Of a stretch of 55,728 nucleotides of DNA, positions 18,760 to 26,354 are shown in pieces. Origin of the DNA: Nonomuraea aridisoli. Its GTDB lineage: Bacteria > Actinomycetota > Actinomycetes > Streptosporangiales > Streptosporangiaceae. Position numbers and translations under genes: made by a program. A model generated the notes under the pieces. That model searched no databases. It saw only the letters and a list, made by a program, of their open reading frames with translations, and was not told where the DNA came from. Every line of letters starts with the position of its first letter. The first letter of the stretch is position 1. The stretch spans positions 1-55,728 of the forward strand of contig NZ_POUD01000022.1 of NCBI RefSeq assembly GCF_003236395.1, written 5' to 3'.

Positions 18760-18792
18760 GACGCCCCCGCCCGGACAACGGGCGAGGGCGTC
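18760..18792 (-). terminator. Terminator after secF
   Basis: A 13-bp GC-rich stem (18760-18772 with 18780-18792, one mismatch) and a seven-base loop lie 12 bases beyond the secF stop. Confidence 0.75.
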
Positions 18793-18803
18793 GTACGGGG
18801 CTG

Positions 18804-19796
18804 CTAACCCTTGGCTACCGCTGCGCTTTTGGAACTTTTCGTCCCCTTGCCACCGCTGGTGGAGGCGATCCTCCTGGCGATGGCCTGGTACTTCGGCTCG
18901 CGCTCCTTCAGCGTGACCAGCAGCGGCGTGGCCACGCAGATCGAGGAGTACGTGCCGACGATCATGCCGACGAACAGGGCCAGCGACAGGTCCTTCAGCG
19001 TGCCGGCGCCGAGCAGGGTGGTGCCGATGAACAGGATCGCCGCCACCGGCAGGATCGCGACCAGCGAGGTGTTCAGCGACCGGATGAGCGTGTGGTTGAG
19101 CGCGTCGTTGGCCGCCATCGAGTAGGTCTGCTTCGACGTGTGGCCCAGCTTGGCCGTGACCTCCTTGATCATGTCGAACACCACGACCGCGTCGTAGAGC
19201 GAGTAACCGAGGATGGTCAGGAAGCCCAGCAGCGTCGCGGGCGTGACCTCGAAGCCCGACCAGGCGTAGATGCCGGCCGTGATGACCAGGTCGTGGAAGA
19301 GCGCGACGATGGCGGCGAGCGCCATCTTCGGCTCGAACGCCATCGACAGGTACAAGATGATCGCCAGCATGAACACGCCCAGGCCGATCCAGGCCTTCTG
19401 GGAGACCTCACCGCCCCAGGACGGGCCGATCGACTGGATGCTGATCTCACCCGCCGGGGTGTCGAGATCCTGCGCGATCGCGGACTGCACCTGCGCCGTG
19501 GTGTTCTCCGGCAGGCTCTCGGTGGTCACCCGCCAGCCGTCGCCGGCTTCCTGGACGATCGCCTGGTGCACGCCCTCGTCGAGGACCGTGGCGCGGACCT
19601 GCTCGACGGTGGCCTGCGGGGCCTTGAACGAGAAGACCGTGCCGCCCCTGAACTCCACGCCCAGGTTGAGCCCGTTGAACACCAGACCCGCGATCGAGAT
19701 GAGCAGCAGGATGGCCGACAGGCTGTACCAGAGCCTCCACTTGCCGACGAAGTCGACGTCGATCTCGCCTCGGTAGAGGCGGCGCCCCAGTCCCAT
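18804..19796 (-). CDS. secF: Protein translocase subunit SecF
   Basis: The protein has 330 residues and is partner of SecD in the SecDF-YajC complex, which uses the proton gradient to help pull preproteins through SecYEG. Six membrane helices are apparent, with a periplasmic-type P1 domain between the first and second. Signatures are NLGVEFRGGTVFSF (D1-type motif), GYSLYDAVVVFDMIKE and the conserved LNTSLVAILPV. The C-terminal tail is Lys/Ser-rich. It follows secD after a single base and shares its transcript. Confidence 0.96.
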   Translation of the reverse strand: MGLGRRLYRGEIDVDFVGKWRLWYSLSAILLLISIAGLVFNGLNLGVEFRGGTVFSFKAPQATVEQVRATVLDEGVHQAIVQEAGDGWRVTTESLPENTTAQVQSAIAQDLDTPAGEISIQSIGPSWGGEVSQKAWIGLGVFMLAIILYLSMAFEPKMALAAIVALFHDLVITAGIYAWSGFEVTPATLLGFLTILGYSLYDAVVVFDMIKEVTAKLGHTSKQTYSMAANDALNHTLIRSLNTSLVAILPVAAILFIGTTLLGAGTLKDLSLALFVGMIVGTYSSICVATPLLVTLKEREPKYQAIARRIASTSGGKGTKSSKSAAVAKG

Positions 19797-19797
19797 C

Positions 19798-21621
19798 TCA
19801 GGCCTCCTGCGGGGTGGTCGTGCGGCCGGTGTGCGTCTCGCTCATGCGCTCGGCGTCGAGACCCGACAGCGGGTGGCCCTTGGCGAAGAACTTCACCCTC
19901 GCCAGCAGGGCGATGAACGGCTTGGTGAACAGGAACACCACCACGATGTCGATCAGCGTCGTCAGGCCCATCGCGAACGCGAACCCGGCCACACCGCCCA
20001 CCGCGAGGAAGTACAGCACGATGGCCGCGATGAACATGACGGCGTCGGCGATCAGGATCGTGCGCCGGGCACGGACCCAGGCCACCTCGACGGCCGCGCG
20101 GAGCGTGCGTCTGCCTTCCTTCATCTCGTCGCGGATGCGTTCGAAGTAGACGATGAAGGAGTCGGCGGTGATGCCGATCGAGACCACCAGGCCGATGATG
20201 TGCGGCAACGACAGCCGGAAGCCGGCGTTGTGGCCGAGCACGACGACCGAGGTGTAGGTGATGATCGTGGCGACCACGAGGCTCAGCACCGCCACGATGC
20301 CGAGACCGCGGTAGTAGAGCAGACAGTAGACGACCACGAGGACGAGACCGATGAGGCCCGCGATCAGGCCGCCGAGCAGCTGGTCCTGGCCGAGGGTCGA
20401 GGAGACCGTGTCGACCGAGCTGCGGTTGAACTTCAGCGGCAGCGCGCCGTACTTGAGCTGGTCGGCCAGGGTGGTGGCGCTGGCCTGGTCGAAGCCGCCG
20501 GTGATCTCGGCCCGCCCGCCGGGGATCGGGCTGATGATGTTGGGGGCTGTGATGACGACGCCGTCGAGCACGACCGCGACCTTGTTACGCGGCTCGGGCG
20601 AGTTGAACGCCTCGGTGGTGAGCTTGCTCCACTCGCTGGCGCCCTTGCTCTTGAAGTCGAGCTGGACGACCCACTCGACGGTGCCCTGGCGGACGCCCGC
20701 GGAGGCGGTGTCGATGTCGGTGCCGACGACCTTGGCGACGTCGAGGACGTACTTGAAGCTGCCGTCGGTCTCGCACGCGGCGTACTGCTTGTTGGGGTCG
20801 TCCTGGACACCCTGGCCGCGGTTGGCCGGGTCGGAGCAGTCGAGCTTGTTGAACTGCTCGAGCACCGCCGGGTCGATGCCGGTGGTGTCGATGCCGAGCT
20901 CCTCAGGCGACGGCGTGCCGCTCTGGCCGGTGGGGCTCGGCGACGGCGTGGCCTTGGCGTCCTGGTTCTTGGCGTCCTGGTTCTTGGCGTCCTGGTTCTT
21001 GGGGGCGTCCTTCTGGCTGCCGCCCTGACCGCGCGAGGGCTGCTCGGAGGGCTCGGCGGAGCCGGACGGGGCCGGCGTCGGGGCCGTCAGCGCGGACGAC
21101 AGCGCCTTGCCCGTCGGGGAGGCGCTCGGCTGGGCGCTGGTCTGCGGCGCCCCGGCCGACTGCGAGGCGGACGGGCTCGCGGACCCCGACGGCGAGGCCG
21201 AGGGGGTCGGGGCGTTGGTGGCGAGTTCCTGCGGGAGCTGCGTTGCCGCCATGGCCAGCACCTGGCGGAAACGCAGCTCCGCGGTGGTGGCGACCAGCTT
21301 GATGGCCTCGCTCTGCCCGACTCCCGGGATGGAGATGATGATGTTGTCGCCAGACTTGGCGACCTCCGCGTCGGAGATCCCGGTGCCGTTGACCCGGTCG
21401 CGGATGATGCTCACCGCGCGGTCGAGGATCTCGTCCGGCGGAGCCGCGTTGTTCTGGGTCACCGGTGACAGAGTCACCGTCGTGCCGCCGGCGAGGTCGA
21501 GCCCCAGCTTGGGCGTGTACGCCTTCTGCAGGAACATCGTCCCGCCCAGGGCGAGGATGAGCGCCAGAAGCACGAGGAGCGTACGCCCCGGTCGGCTGTG
21601 GCTGCTGGTCGATCGGGCCAC
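19798..21621 (-). CDS. secD: Protein translocase subunit SecD with a long low-complexity insertion
   Basis: The protein has 607 residues. The first helix (about 14-30) is followed by KLGLDLAGGTTVTL, the SecD signature. A P1 domain then contains an insertion (about 133-245) rich in Ser, Pro and Ala, with three exact NQDAK repeats. A second extracytoplasmic part (IPGGRAEITGGFDQ) and five further helices follow. Proton-relay and family motifs include GLVVSIGITADSFIVYFERI and LTTLIDIVVVFLFTKP. The gene lies 43 bp after yajC and one base before secF. The linker length is greater than in most SecD proteins, but the core is intact. Confidence 0.95.
   Translation of the reverse strand: MARSTSSHSRPGRTLLVLLALILALGGTMFLQKAYTPKLGLDLAGGTTVTLSPVTQNNAAPPDEILDRAVSIIRDRVNGTGISDAEVAKSGDNIIISIPGVGQSEAIKLVATTAELRFRQVLAMAATQLPQELATNAPTPSASPSGSASPSASQSAGAPQTSAQPSASPTGKALSSALTAPTPAPSGSAEPSEQPSRGQGGSQKDAPKNQDAKNQDAKNQDAKATPSPSPTGQSGTPSPEELGIDTTGIDPAVLEQFNKLDCSDPANRGQGVQDDPNKQYAACETDGSFKYVLDVAKVVGTDIDTASAGVRQGTVEWVVQLDFKSKGASEWSKLTTEAFNSPEPRNKVAVVLDGVVITAPNIISPIPGGRAEITGGFDQASATTLADQLKYGALPLKFNRSSVDTVSSTLGQDQLLGGLIAGLIGLVLVVVYCLLYYRGLGIVAVLSLVVATIITYTSVVVLGHNAGFRLSLPHIIGLVVSIGITADSFIVYFERIRDEMKEGRRTLRAAVEVAWVRARRTILIADAVMFIAAIVLYFLAVGGVAGFAFAMGLTTLIDIVVVFLFTKPFIALLARVKFFAKGHPLSGLDAERMSETHTGRTTTPQEA
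20954..20998. repeat. Three perfect 15-bp tandem repeats inside secD
   Basis: The unit TTGGCGTCCTGGTTC is repeated exactly three times. On the minus strand it encodes NQDAK three times in the extracytoplasmic linker of SecD. Identity at the DNA level points to recent expansion. Confidence 0.95.
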
Positions 21622-21664
21622 TGGTCGTCAGTTCTTTCAGATAGAGGTTTGTCGCAGAGCTTAG

Positions 21665-22039
21665 TCAGGACCGCTTGGTGTTGGAGTCCTGGTCCCCGTT
21701 ACGCTCCACGGCGGCCTCGGACTCCGTCTTGTCCTCCTCGCCGGACCCGTCGGCGACCGGCTCGTCCGCCGGAGCGTCGCCTGGCGTCACGACCCGACCG
21801 ATGGCCGCCTTGACCCAGCGGGTCTCGATCCCTGGCGCGACCTCGAGGATGACATCCTCATTGTCCACCGCGACGACGGTAGCGAACAGACCGGTGGTCG
21901 TCATGACGCGGGTGCCGGGCGTCAGGGAGTTCTGCATCTTGATCGCCTCTTGCTGACGCTTGCGCTGAGGCCGGATCAGCAAGAAGTAAAACACCACCAC
22001 CAGCAGAATCAGCGGCAGGATGCTAGTGAGTTGGTCCAT
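21665..22039 (-). CDS. yajC: Preprotein translocase accessory subunit YajC
   Basis: The protein has 124 residues: one N-terminal membrane helix (about 6-24) ending in the family motif FLLIRPQRKRQQE, a small cytoplasmic beta domain (LTPGTRVMTTTGLFATVVAV) and an acidic tail. It associates with SecDF. ATG 22039 is chosen because the conserved protein begins there and GGAAGG lies nine bases before it. It heads the yajC-secD-secF unit and is separated from ruvB by about 210 bp. Confidence 0.93.
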   Translation of the reverse strand: MDQLTSILPLILLVVVFYFLLIRPQRKRQQEAIKMQNSLTPGTRVMTTTGLFATVVAVDNEDVILEVAPGIETRWVKAAIGRVVTPGDAPADEPVADGSGEEDKTESEAAVERNGDQDSNTKRS

Positions 22040-22176
22040 AAGGGGCGACCTTCCAATTGTCGTACAAGGAGTTGACACCGGCCTGGCGCCGGAAATTCCG
22101 TGCGCAGCGTCGGGCCGCGCCGCATCAGCCCGTCAGCCTACACAGCCAGCCAAGCCACGGAGTGTAGGCGCTTGTT

Positions 22177-22205
22177 GCGAAACGCGGCAACGAGGCAGCG
22201 TTTCG
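22177..22205 (-). terminator. Inverted repeat downstream of ruvB
   Basis: GCGAAACG and CGTTTCG arms surround a 12-base loop, 48 bp after the ruvB stop and upstream of yajC. It could terminate the ruv transcript or act in the yajC leader. No T tract is present. Confidence 0.4.
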
Positions 22206-22232
22206 GCACGCGGGGAAGTTCCCATTTTGAAA

Positions 22233-22244
22233 CGGTTGCAACCG
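22233..22244. promoter_or_regulatory. Perfect 12-bp palindrome just after ruvB
   Basis: CGGTTGCAACCG lies nine bases beyond the ruvB stop, in the 213-bp gap before yajC. Its form resembles LacI-family operators, but no such regulator is nearby. Confidence 0.35.
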
Positions 22245-22252
22245 ATCTGTGA

Positions 22253-23284
22253 TCAGGCCAAATCGGTCGCTCCGAACGCATCAGGCGGCGGGGTCAGCCC
22301 GAGGTGGATCCAGGCCGCCGCGGTGGCCACCCGGCCGCGCGGGGTCCTGGCCAGCAGGCCCTGGCGTACGAGGAACGGCTCGGCCACCACTTCCACCGTT
22401 TCCGGCTCCTCCCCCACGGCCACGGCCAGGGTGGACAGGCCCACGGGGCCGCCGCCGAAGTTTTTCAGCAACACGCCGAGGACCGCCCGGTCGAGCCGGT
22501 CCAACCCTTCGGCGTCAACTTCGTAAAGATTCAGCGCCGCCGCTGCAATTTCCCGATTTATCACTCCATCAGCGCGAACGTCCGCAAAGTCGCGTACGCG
22601 CCTCAGCAGCCGGTTTGCGATGCGCGGTGTGCCGCGGGAGCGGCGTGCGATCTCATGGGCGCCTTCCACGGGAAGCGTGACGCCGAGCAGCCGGGCCGAA
22701 CGGTAGAGCACCTGTTCGAGCTCGGCGACGTCGTAGAAGTCCATGTGGGCGGTGAAGCCGAACCTGTCGCGCAGCGGTGCGGGCAGCAGCCCGGCGCGGG
22801 TCGTGGCGCCGACCAGGGTGAAGGGCGCGATCTCGAGCGGGATGGCGGTGGCGCCCGGGCCCTTGCCGACCACGATGTCGACCCGGAAGTCCTCCATGGC
22901 GAGGTAGAGCATCTCCTCGGCGGGCCTGGCCATCCGGTGGATCTCGTCGATGAACAGCACCTCGCCCTCGGTGAGGGTCGACAGGATGGCCGCGAGATCG
23001 CCGGCGCGCTCCAGCGCCGGGCCGGAGGTGATGCGGAGCGGGGCGTTCAGCTCGGCTGCGATGATCATCGCCAGGGTGGTCTTGCCCAGGCCGGGAGAGC
23101 CGCTCATCAGCACGTGGTCGGGCGGCCGCTGCCGGCGCAGCGCGCTCTCGAGCACCAGGGACAGCTGCTCACGGACGCGCCCCTGGCCGATGAACTCACT
23201 GAGGCGCTTGGGCCGCAGCGCCGCCTCGATCTGCAGCTCGTCGCCTCCGGCGTCGGGCGACAGGATCTCCCGCTCAAACCCCAC
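22253..23284 (-). CDS. ruvB: Holliday junction branch migration ATPase RuvB
   Basis: The protein has 343 residues and is the hexameric AAA+ motor that drives branch migration with RuvA. Walker A is GSPGLGKTT, Walker B is [10 protein letters not shown], sensor 1 is LVGATTRAG, and the arginine finger region is APLRDRFG. The C-terminal winged helix ends in [15 protein letters not shown] strong AGGAGG seven bases before GTG 23284 fixes the start; an in-frame upstream extension would be made only of the 36-bp repeat region. The start overlaps the end of the spacer ORF at 23274. Confidence 0.95.
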   Translation of the reverse strand: MGFEREILSPDAGGDELQIEAALRPKRLSEFIGQGRVREQLSLVLESALRRQRPPDHVLMSGSPGLGKTTLAMIIAAELNAPLRITSGPALERAGDLAAILSTLTEGEVLFIDEIHRMARPAEEMLYLAMEDFRVDIVVGKGPGATAIPLEIAPFTLVGATTRAGLLPAPLRDRFGFTAHMDFYDVAELEQVLYRSARLLGVTLPVEGAHEIARRSRGTPRIANRLLRRVRDFADVRADGVINREIAAAALNLYEVDAEGLDRLDRAVLGVLLKNFGGGPVGLSTLAVAVGEEPETVEVVAEPFLVRQGLLARTPRGRVATAAAWIHLGLTPPPDAFGATDLA

Positions 23285-23783
23285 GCCGGCACCTCCTCCC
23301 TTCACGCACACCACCGGCCCACTCCCTACCACAACCCCCGCCTCCCGTCTCATCCCTGCGGCCCGGCAGGCCGGCGTACCCGACGAGCCGATACGGGCTA
23401 CCCGAGACGCCGCGCTCGGACGAAAGGCAAGGGCCACCCGAAGCGCCGCGCTCAGGCAGAAGGCGCGGGGCCCCCAGAGCGGGGTGCTCCGGCAGGAGGC
23501 GAAAGCCACCCGAGATGCCGCGCCCCGGCAAAAGGCGAGAGACACCCGAGGCACCGTGCCCCAGCAGAAGGCGAAAGCCACCCGAGGCGCCGTGCTTCAA
23601 CGGAAGGTGGCAGACGCCCGAGATGGCGTGCTCGGACGGAAGCTCCGGGGCAGCCGAAGCGTCGTCCTTGGGCCGAAGGCGAGAAGCCCTCAAGCCGCCG
23701 TACCCGGGGCGAAGGCGACGAGCCCATCGGGCGGTGTGCCCGGACGGATGGGGAGGTGCGTCCAAGGCAGGGTGAGGGGTCAT
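23274..23783 (-). CDS. Repeat-encoded ORF of unknown function between ruvA and ruvB
   Basis: This open frame of 169 residues begins at an ATG that overlaps the ruvA stop as ATGA and ends 11 bases inside ruvB, so it would be coupled to both. Its middle is ten degenerate 12-residue units of the type RLLPEHGASGGF, produced by the 36-bp repeats. The ends are Pro-, Arg- and Gly-rich. No domain is recognisable. Against it: several frames are open here, because the repeat length is a multiple of three and the DNA is GC-rich, and codon third-position bias does not clearly favour this frame. I report it because the overlaps are exact and the spacer is otherwise unexplained. Confidence 0.3.
   Translation of the reverse strand: MTPHPALDAPPHPSGHTARWARRLRPGYGGLRASRLRPKDDASAAPELPSEHAISGVCHLPLKHGASGGFRLLLGHGASGVSRLLPGRGISGGFRLLPEHPALGAPRLLPERGASGGPCLSSERGVSGSPYRLVGYAGLPGRRDETGGGGCGREWAGGVREGRRCRRGV
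23397..23756. repeat. Ten phased 36-bp tandem repeats between ruvA and ruvB
   Basis: Ten contiguous 36-bp units start at 23397, 23433, 23469, 23505, 23541, 23577, 23613, 23649, 23685 and 23721. Most begin GCCACCCGA or a variant, continue GCGCCGTGCTC, and end CAGAAGGCGAAA. Divergence increases towards the ruvA side. There are no spacers, so this is not CRISPR. All three minus frames stay open through most of the array. Confidence 0.93.
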
Positions 23784-24400
23784 CGGATGCTCAGGGATCG
23801 CAGGGCGGCCTTGAGGAGGGCGGCGACCTGGGGCTGGCGGCCGGCGGCGAGGTCGGCGTCGGCGTCGGGCTCCACGGCGGCGATCGCCTGGTCGGCGTCC
23901 TTGCTGGAGTAGCCGAGGCCCACGAGCCCCGAGTGGACCTGCTCGCGCCACGCCGCCGAGTGCCGCTCACCGTTGAGGGCCGCGTTGACGGCCGCCTCGG
24001 GGGTGCCGAGCCGGTCTTTCAGCTCCAGCACGATGCGCTGCGCCCCCTTCTGGCCGATGCCCGGCACCATGGTGAGCGCCTTGAGGTCGGCGGCGGCCAC
24101 GGCGGTGCGCAGCGCGTTGGGCGTGTGGACGGCGAGCATGGCCAGCGCCAGCTTGGGGCCGACCCCGCTGGCCGTCTGCAGCAGCTCGAACACGACCCGC
24201 TCGTCGTCGGTGGCGAAGCCGTACAGGGTGAGCGACTCCTCGCGGACGACCAGGGACGTGGCCAGCCTGGCCTCCTCCCCCATCCGCAACGTCGCGAGCG
24301 TGCCCGGAGTGCAGTGGACGAGGATGCCGACACCGCCGACCTCGATCACGGCCCCGTCGGGCGCGATCGCCGTCACCTTGCCCGCCACCGACGCGATCAC
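23780..24400 (-). CDS. ruvA: Holliday junction DNA-binding protein RuvA
   Basis: The protein has 206 residues. RuvA tetramers bind the four-way junction and load RuvB. The N-terminal OB-fold (VIASVAGKVTAIAPDGAVIEVGG) is followed by two helix-hairpin-helix motifs (LLQTASGVGPKLALAML and LTMVPGIGQKGAQRIVLEL) and a C-terminal domain III (GLVGLGYSSKDADQAI) that contacts RuvB. GTG 24400 is chosen from family alignment, with GGGAGG nine bases upstream. It follows ruvC after 157 bp containing a hexamer repeat. Confidence 0.95.
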   Translation of the reverse strand: MIASVAGKVTAIAPDGAVIEVGGVGILVHCTPGTLATLRMGEEARLATSLVVREESLTLYGFATDDERVVFELLQTASGVGPKLALAMLAVHTPNALRTAVAAADLKALTMVPGIGQKGAQRIVLELKDRLGTPEAAVNAALNGERHSAAWREQVHSGLVGLGYSSKDADQAIAAVEPDADADLAAGRQPQVAALLKAALRSLSIR

Positions 24401-24438
24401 AGCAGCCCGCCTCCCGTCACTGCCTCTCCCGGCCCGCT

Positions 24439-24462
24439 GGTCATGGTCATGGTCATGGTCAT
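24439..24462. repeat. Four perfect GGTCAT hexamers in the ruvC-ruvA gap
   Basis: GGTCAT is repeated four times in tandem, 39 bp upstream of the ruvA start. If translated in the ruvA frame it would read HDHDHDHD, but it precedes the ruvA ribosome binding site. Confidence 0.9.
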
Positions 24463-24557
24463 GCGAGTATCCCGCTCGATCGGCCCGCCCGTTGACTCCG
24501 GCCGCGGTCGGCGCGCCGGACCCGGTGCGGGCCCCACTGCCGGACACGACGCGGGCC

Positions 24558-25088
24558 TCACGGCTGGGGGCTCTTTCGGGTGGCTCTGGCCACGGCTTCG
24601 GCCAGGCGGTGCTGGGCGCCGCCGCGCCAGACGTGGCAGATGGCCAGCGCGAGCGCGTCGGCGGCGTCGGCGGGCTTCGGCATCTCGCTCAGCCGCAGCA
24701 GGCGGGTGACCATGGCGCCGATCTGCTTCTTGTCGGCCGTGCCGCTGCCGGTGATGGCGGCCTTGACCTCGGACGGCGTGTGCAGCGCCACGGGCAGCCC
24801 GCGCCGGGCGGCACAGAGCACCGCGATGCCGGCCGCCTGGGCGGTGCCCATCACCGTGCGGACGTTGTGCTGGCTGAAGACGCGCTCCACGGCCACCGCG
24901 TCGGGCCGCACCTCGTCGAGCCAGCGCTCGATCCCGGCCTCGATGCCGACGAGCCGGGCGCCGAGCTCCTCGTCGGCGCCGGTGCGCACCACCCCGACGG
25001 CCACCATCGACAGCGGCGCCCCCGGCCGGCCCTCGACCGCGCCGAGGCCGCATCGGGTCAGCCCCGGATCGACGCCCATCACCCGCAC
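24558..25088 (-). CDS. ruvC: Holliday junction resolvase RuvC
   Basis: The protein has 176 residues and is the RNase H-fold endonuclease that cuts junctions bound by RuvAB. Acidic catalytic residues are visible in [11 protein letters not shown] (Asp7), AVAVERVFS and the C-terminal [18 protein letters not shown] 25088 is preferred because GGAGG lies eight bases before it and the family begins exactly here; ATG 25094 would have only two bases of spacing. Confidence 0.95.
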   Translation of the reverse strand: MRVMGVDPGLTRCGLGAVEGRPGAPLSMVAVGVVRTGADEELGARLVGIEAGIERWLDEVRPDAVAVERVFSQHNVRTVMGTAQAAGIAVLCAARRGLPVALHTPSEVKAAITGSGTADKKQIGAMVTRLLRLSEMPKPADAADALALAICHVWRGGAQHRLAEAVARATRKSPQP

Positions 25089-25199
25089 CGGCATGCCCTC
25101 CCGCCCGCCGAACACCTGTTCGCACGAGACTCTACCGCTGCCGGAAGGCCCGCGCACCGCGAATCGCCCGTCCAGCGCGGGCCTGCCGGGTGTGGCGCC

Positions 25200-26342
25200 T
25201 CAGAAATAGTCCAGCATGTACGGCTTGGCGGCGAAGGCCGCGTCGAGGGCCTCGTCATGGCGGTCGTCGCCGGACATGAGCCCGCTGAGCCGCAGCGTGG
25301 CCGTCGGGACGCCGGCGTACAGGGCGGAGAAGCCGTTGACGGTCAGCCGGGGGCCGGGCCCGTCGACCGGCGTGGCCGCGCCAGAGCCGCCCGCGAGCTC
25401 CAGCCGCCACGTGCCCCCGCCCCTGACCGGGTCGTCCACGGTGACGACGGCCTCGCAGGAGGCGTGGGCCGGGTAGCCCCTGCGCTCCACGGCGGCGGGC
25501 ACGTCGAGCACCCGGAACATCCACCGGATCTGGGCGACCTCCTCCTTCGTGCGCTCGCGCAGCAGCCACAGCACCGGATCGTCGGGCGTCACGGCGGCCA
25601 CGACGTGGCGGGCGACGGAGGACGCGCTGCCGACCAGGGACCACAGGGCGCGCAGGGTCTCGCCGGAGGCGGCGACGAGGTTCTCGACCTCGATGTCGTC
25701 GCCCTTCCAGCGGTAGACGACGTAGCCGTCGTCGGCGAGGTAGAGGAAGTCGTCCGCGTCGCCGAGCCGGACGCCCCAGGTGTGCTCGTCCCAGGAGATC
25801 GGGCCGCTGGAGCGGGCGAGGGCGTGCACGCGGTGGAGCACCGACACGACCTCGGCGGCGTCGCCGGGGCCCATCCTGCGCAGCTTGACCTGCCCCGCAG
25901 GAGTGATCCGGCGCAGGTCCTCGGCGGGCAGGCGCACGGTGTGCAGGGCTCCGGCGTGCTCGTAGCCGATCCGCCGGTAGATGGCGGTGGTGGCCGGGTA
26001 GAGCGCGGAGACCGCGTCGCCGAGCGCCGCCGCGCGGTCCACCACGGCCTTCATGATGAAGGTGCCGACGCCGCGGCCTCGGTCCTCCGGATTGACCGTG
26101 ACCCCGGCGACCCCGGCCATGGGCTGCGGCTTGCCGTGCCACCACTGCGTGAACCGGCGCAGCCGCGCCGCGGCGGCCAGCCGGGTGCCGTCGAACACCC
26201 CGAGGTAGCGGCCCTCGCCGAGCGCGGGCAGCACCATGCGGCGCCACTTCTCCCGGCCGGCCGCGGGTATCGGGCCGAAGGCGCGTCTGCGCGCGTCGAT
26301 GACGTCGTCGAGGTCTGCTTCGGTCAGGTCACGTATCTCCAC
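25200..26342 (-). CDS. Eis-family GNAT N-acetyltransferase
   Basis: The protein has 380 residues with the three-part Eis layout: an N-terminal GNAT domain with the acetyl-CoA loop DRGRGVGTF, a second GNAT-like domain, and a C-terminal SCP2-like domain (LTVNGFSALYAG). The free C-terminus ends MLDYF; in Eis proteins the terminal carboxylate and a tyrosine (here in IYRRIGYEHAG) take part in catalysis. Eis relatives acetylate amines, including aminoglycosides and lysine side chains; the substrate here is unknown. It starts at GTG 26342, 12 bases after the permease stop, so the two genes are probably co-transcribed. Confidence 0.88.
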   Translation of the reverse strand: MEIRDLTEADLDDVIDARRRAFGPIPAAGREKWRRMVLPALGEGRYLGVFDGTRLAAAARLRRFTQWWHGKPQPMAGVAGVTVNPEDRGRGVGTFIMKAVVDRAAALGDAVSALYPATTAIYRRIGYEHAGALHTVRLPAEDLRRITPAGQVKLRRMGPGDAAEVVSVLHRVHALARSSGPISWDEHTWGVRLGDADDFLYLADDGYVVYRWKGDDIEVENLVAASGETLRALWSLVGSASSVARHVVAAVTPDDPVLWLLRERTKEEVAQIRWMFRVLDVPAAVERRGYPAHASCEAVVTVDDPVRGGGTWRLELAGGSGAATPVDGPGPRLTVNGFSALYAGVPTATLRLSGLMSGDDRHDEALDAAFAAKPYMLDYF

Positions 26343-26354
26343 GAGCAGCCAACC

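Noticed and set aside
23285..23581. N-terminal extension of RuvB through the repeat region
   Set aside because: The strong AGGAGG in front of GTG 23284 and the normal RuvB length argue for the internal start. The extension would be repeat-encoded and unlike RuvB.
23397..23756. Possible CRISPR array at the 36-bp repeats
   Set aside because: The units are directly contiguous with no unique spacers, they diverge from one another, and no cas gene is present.
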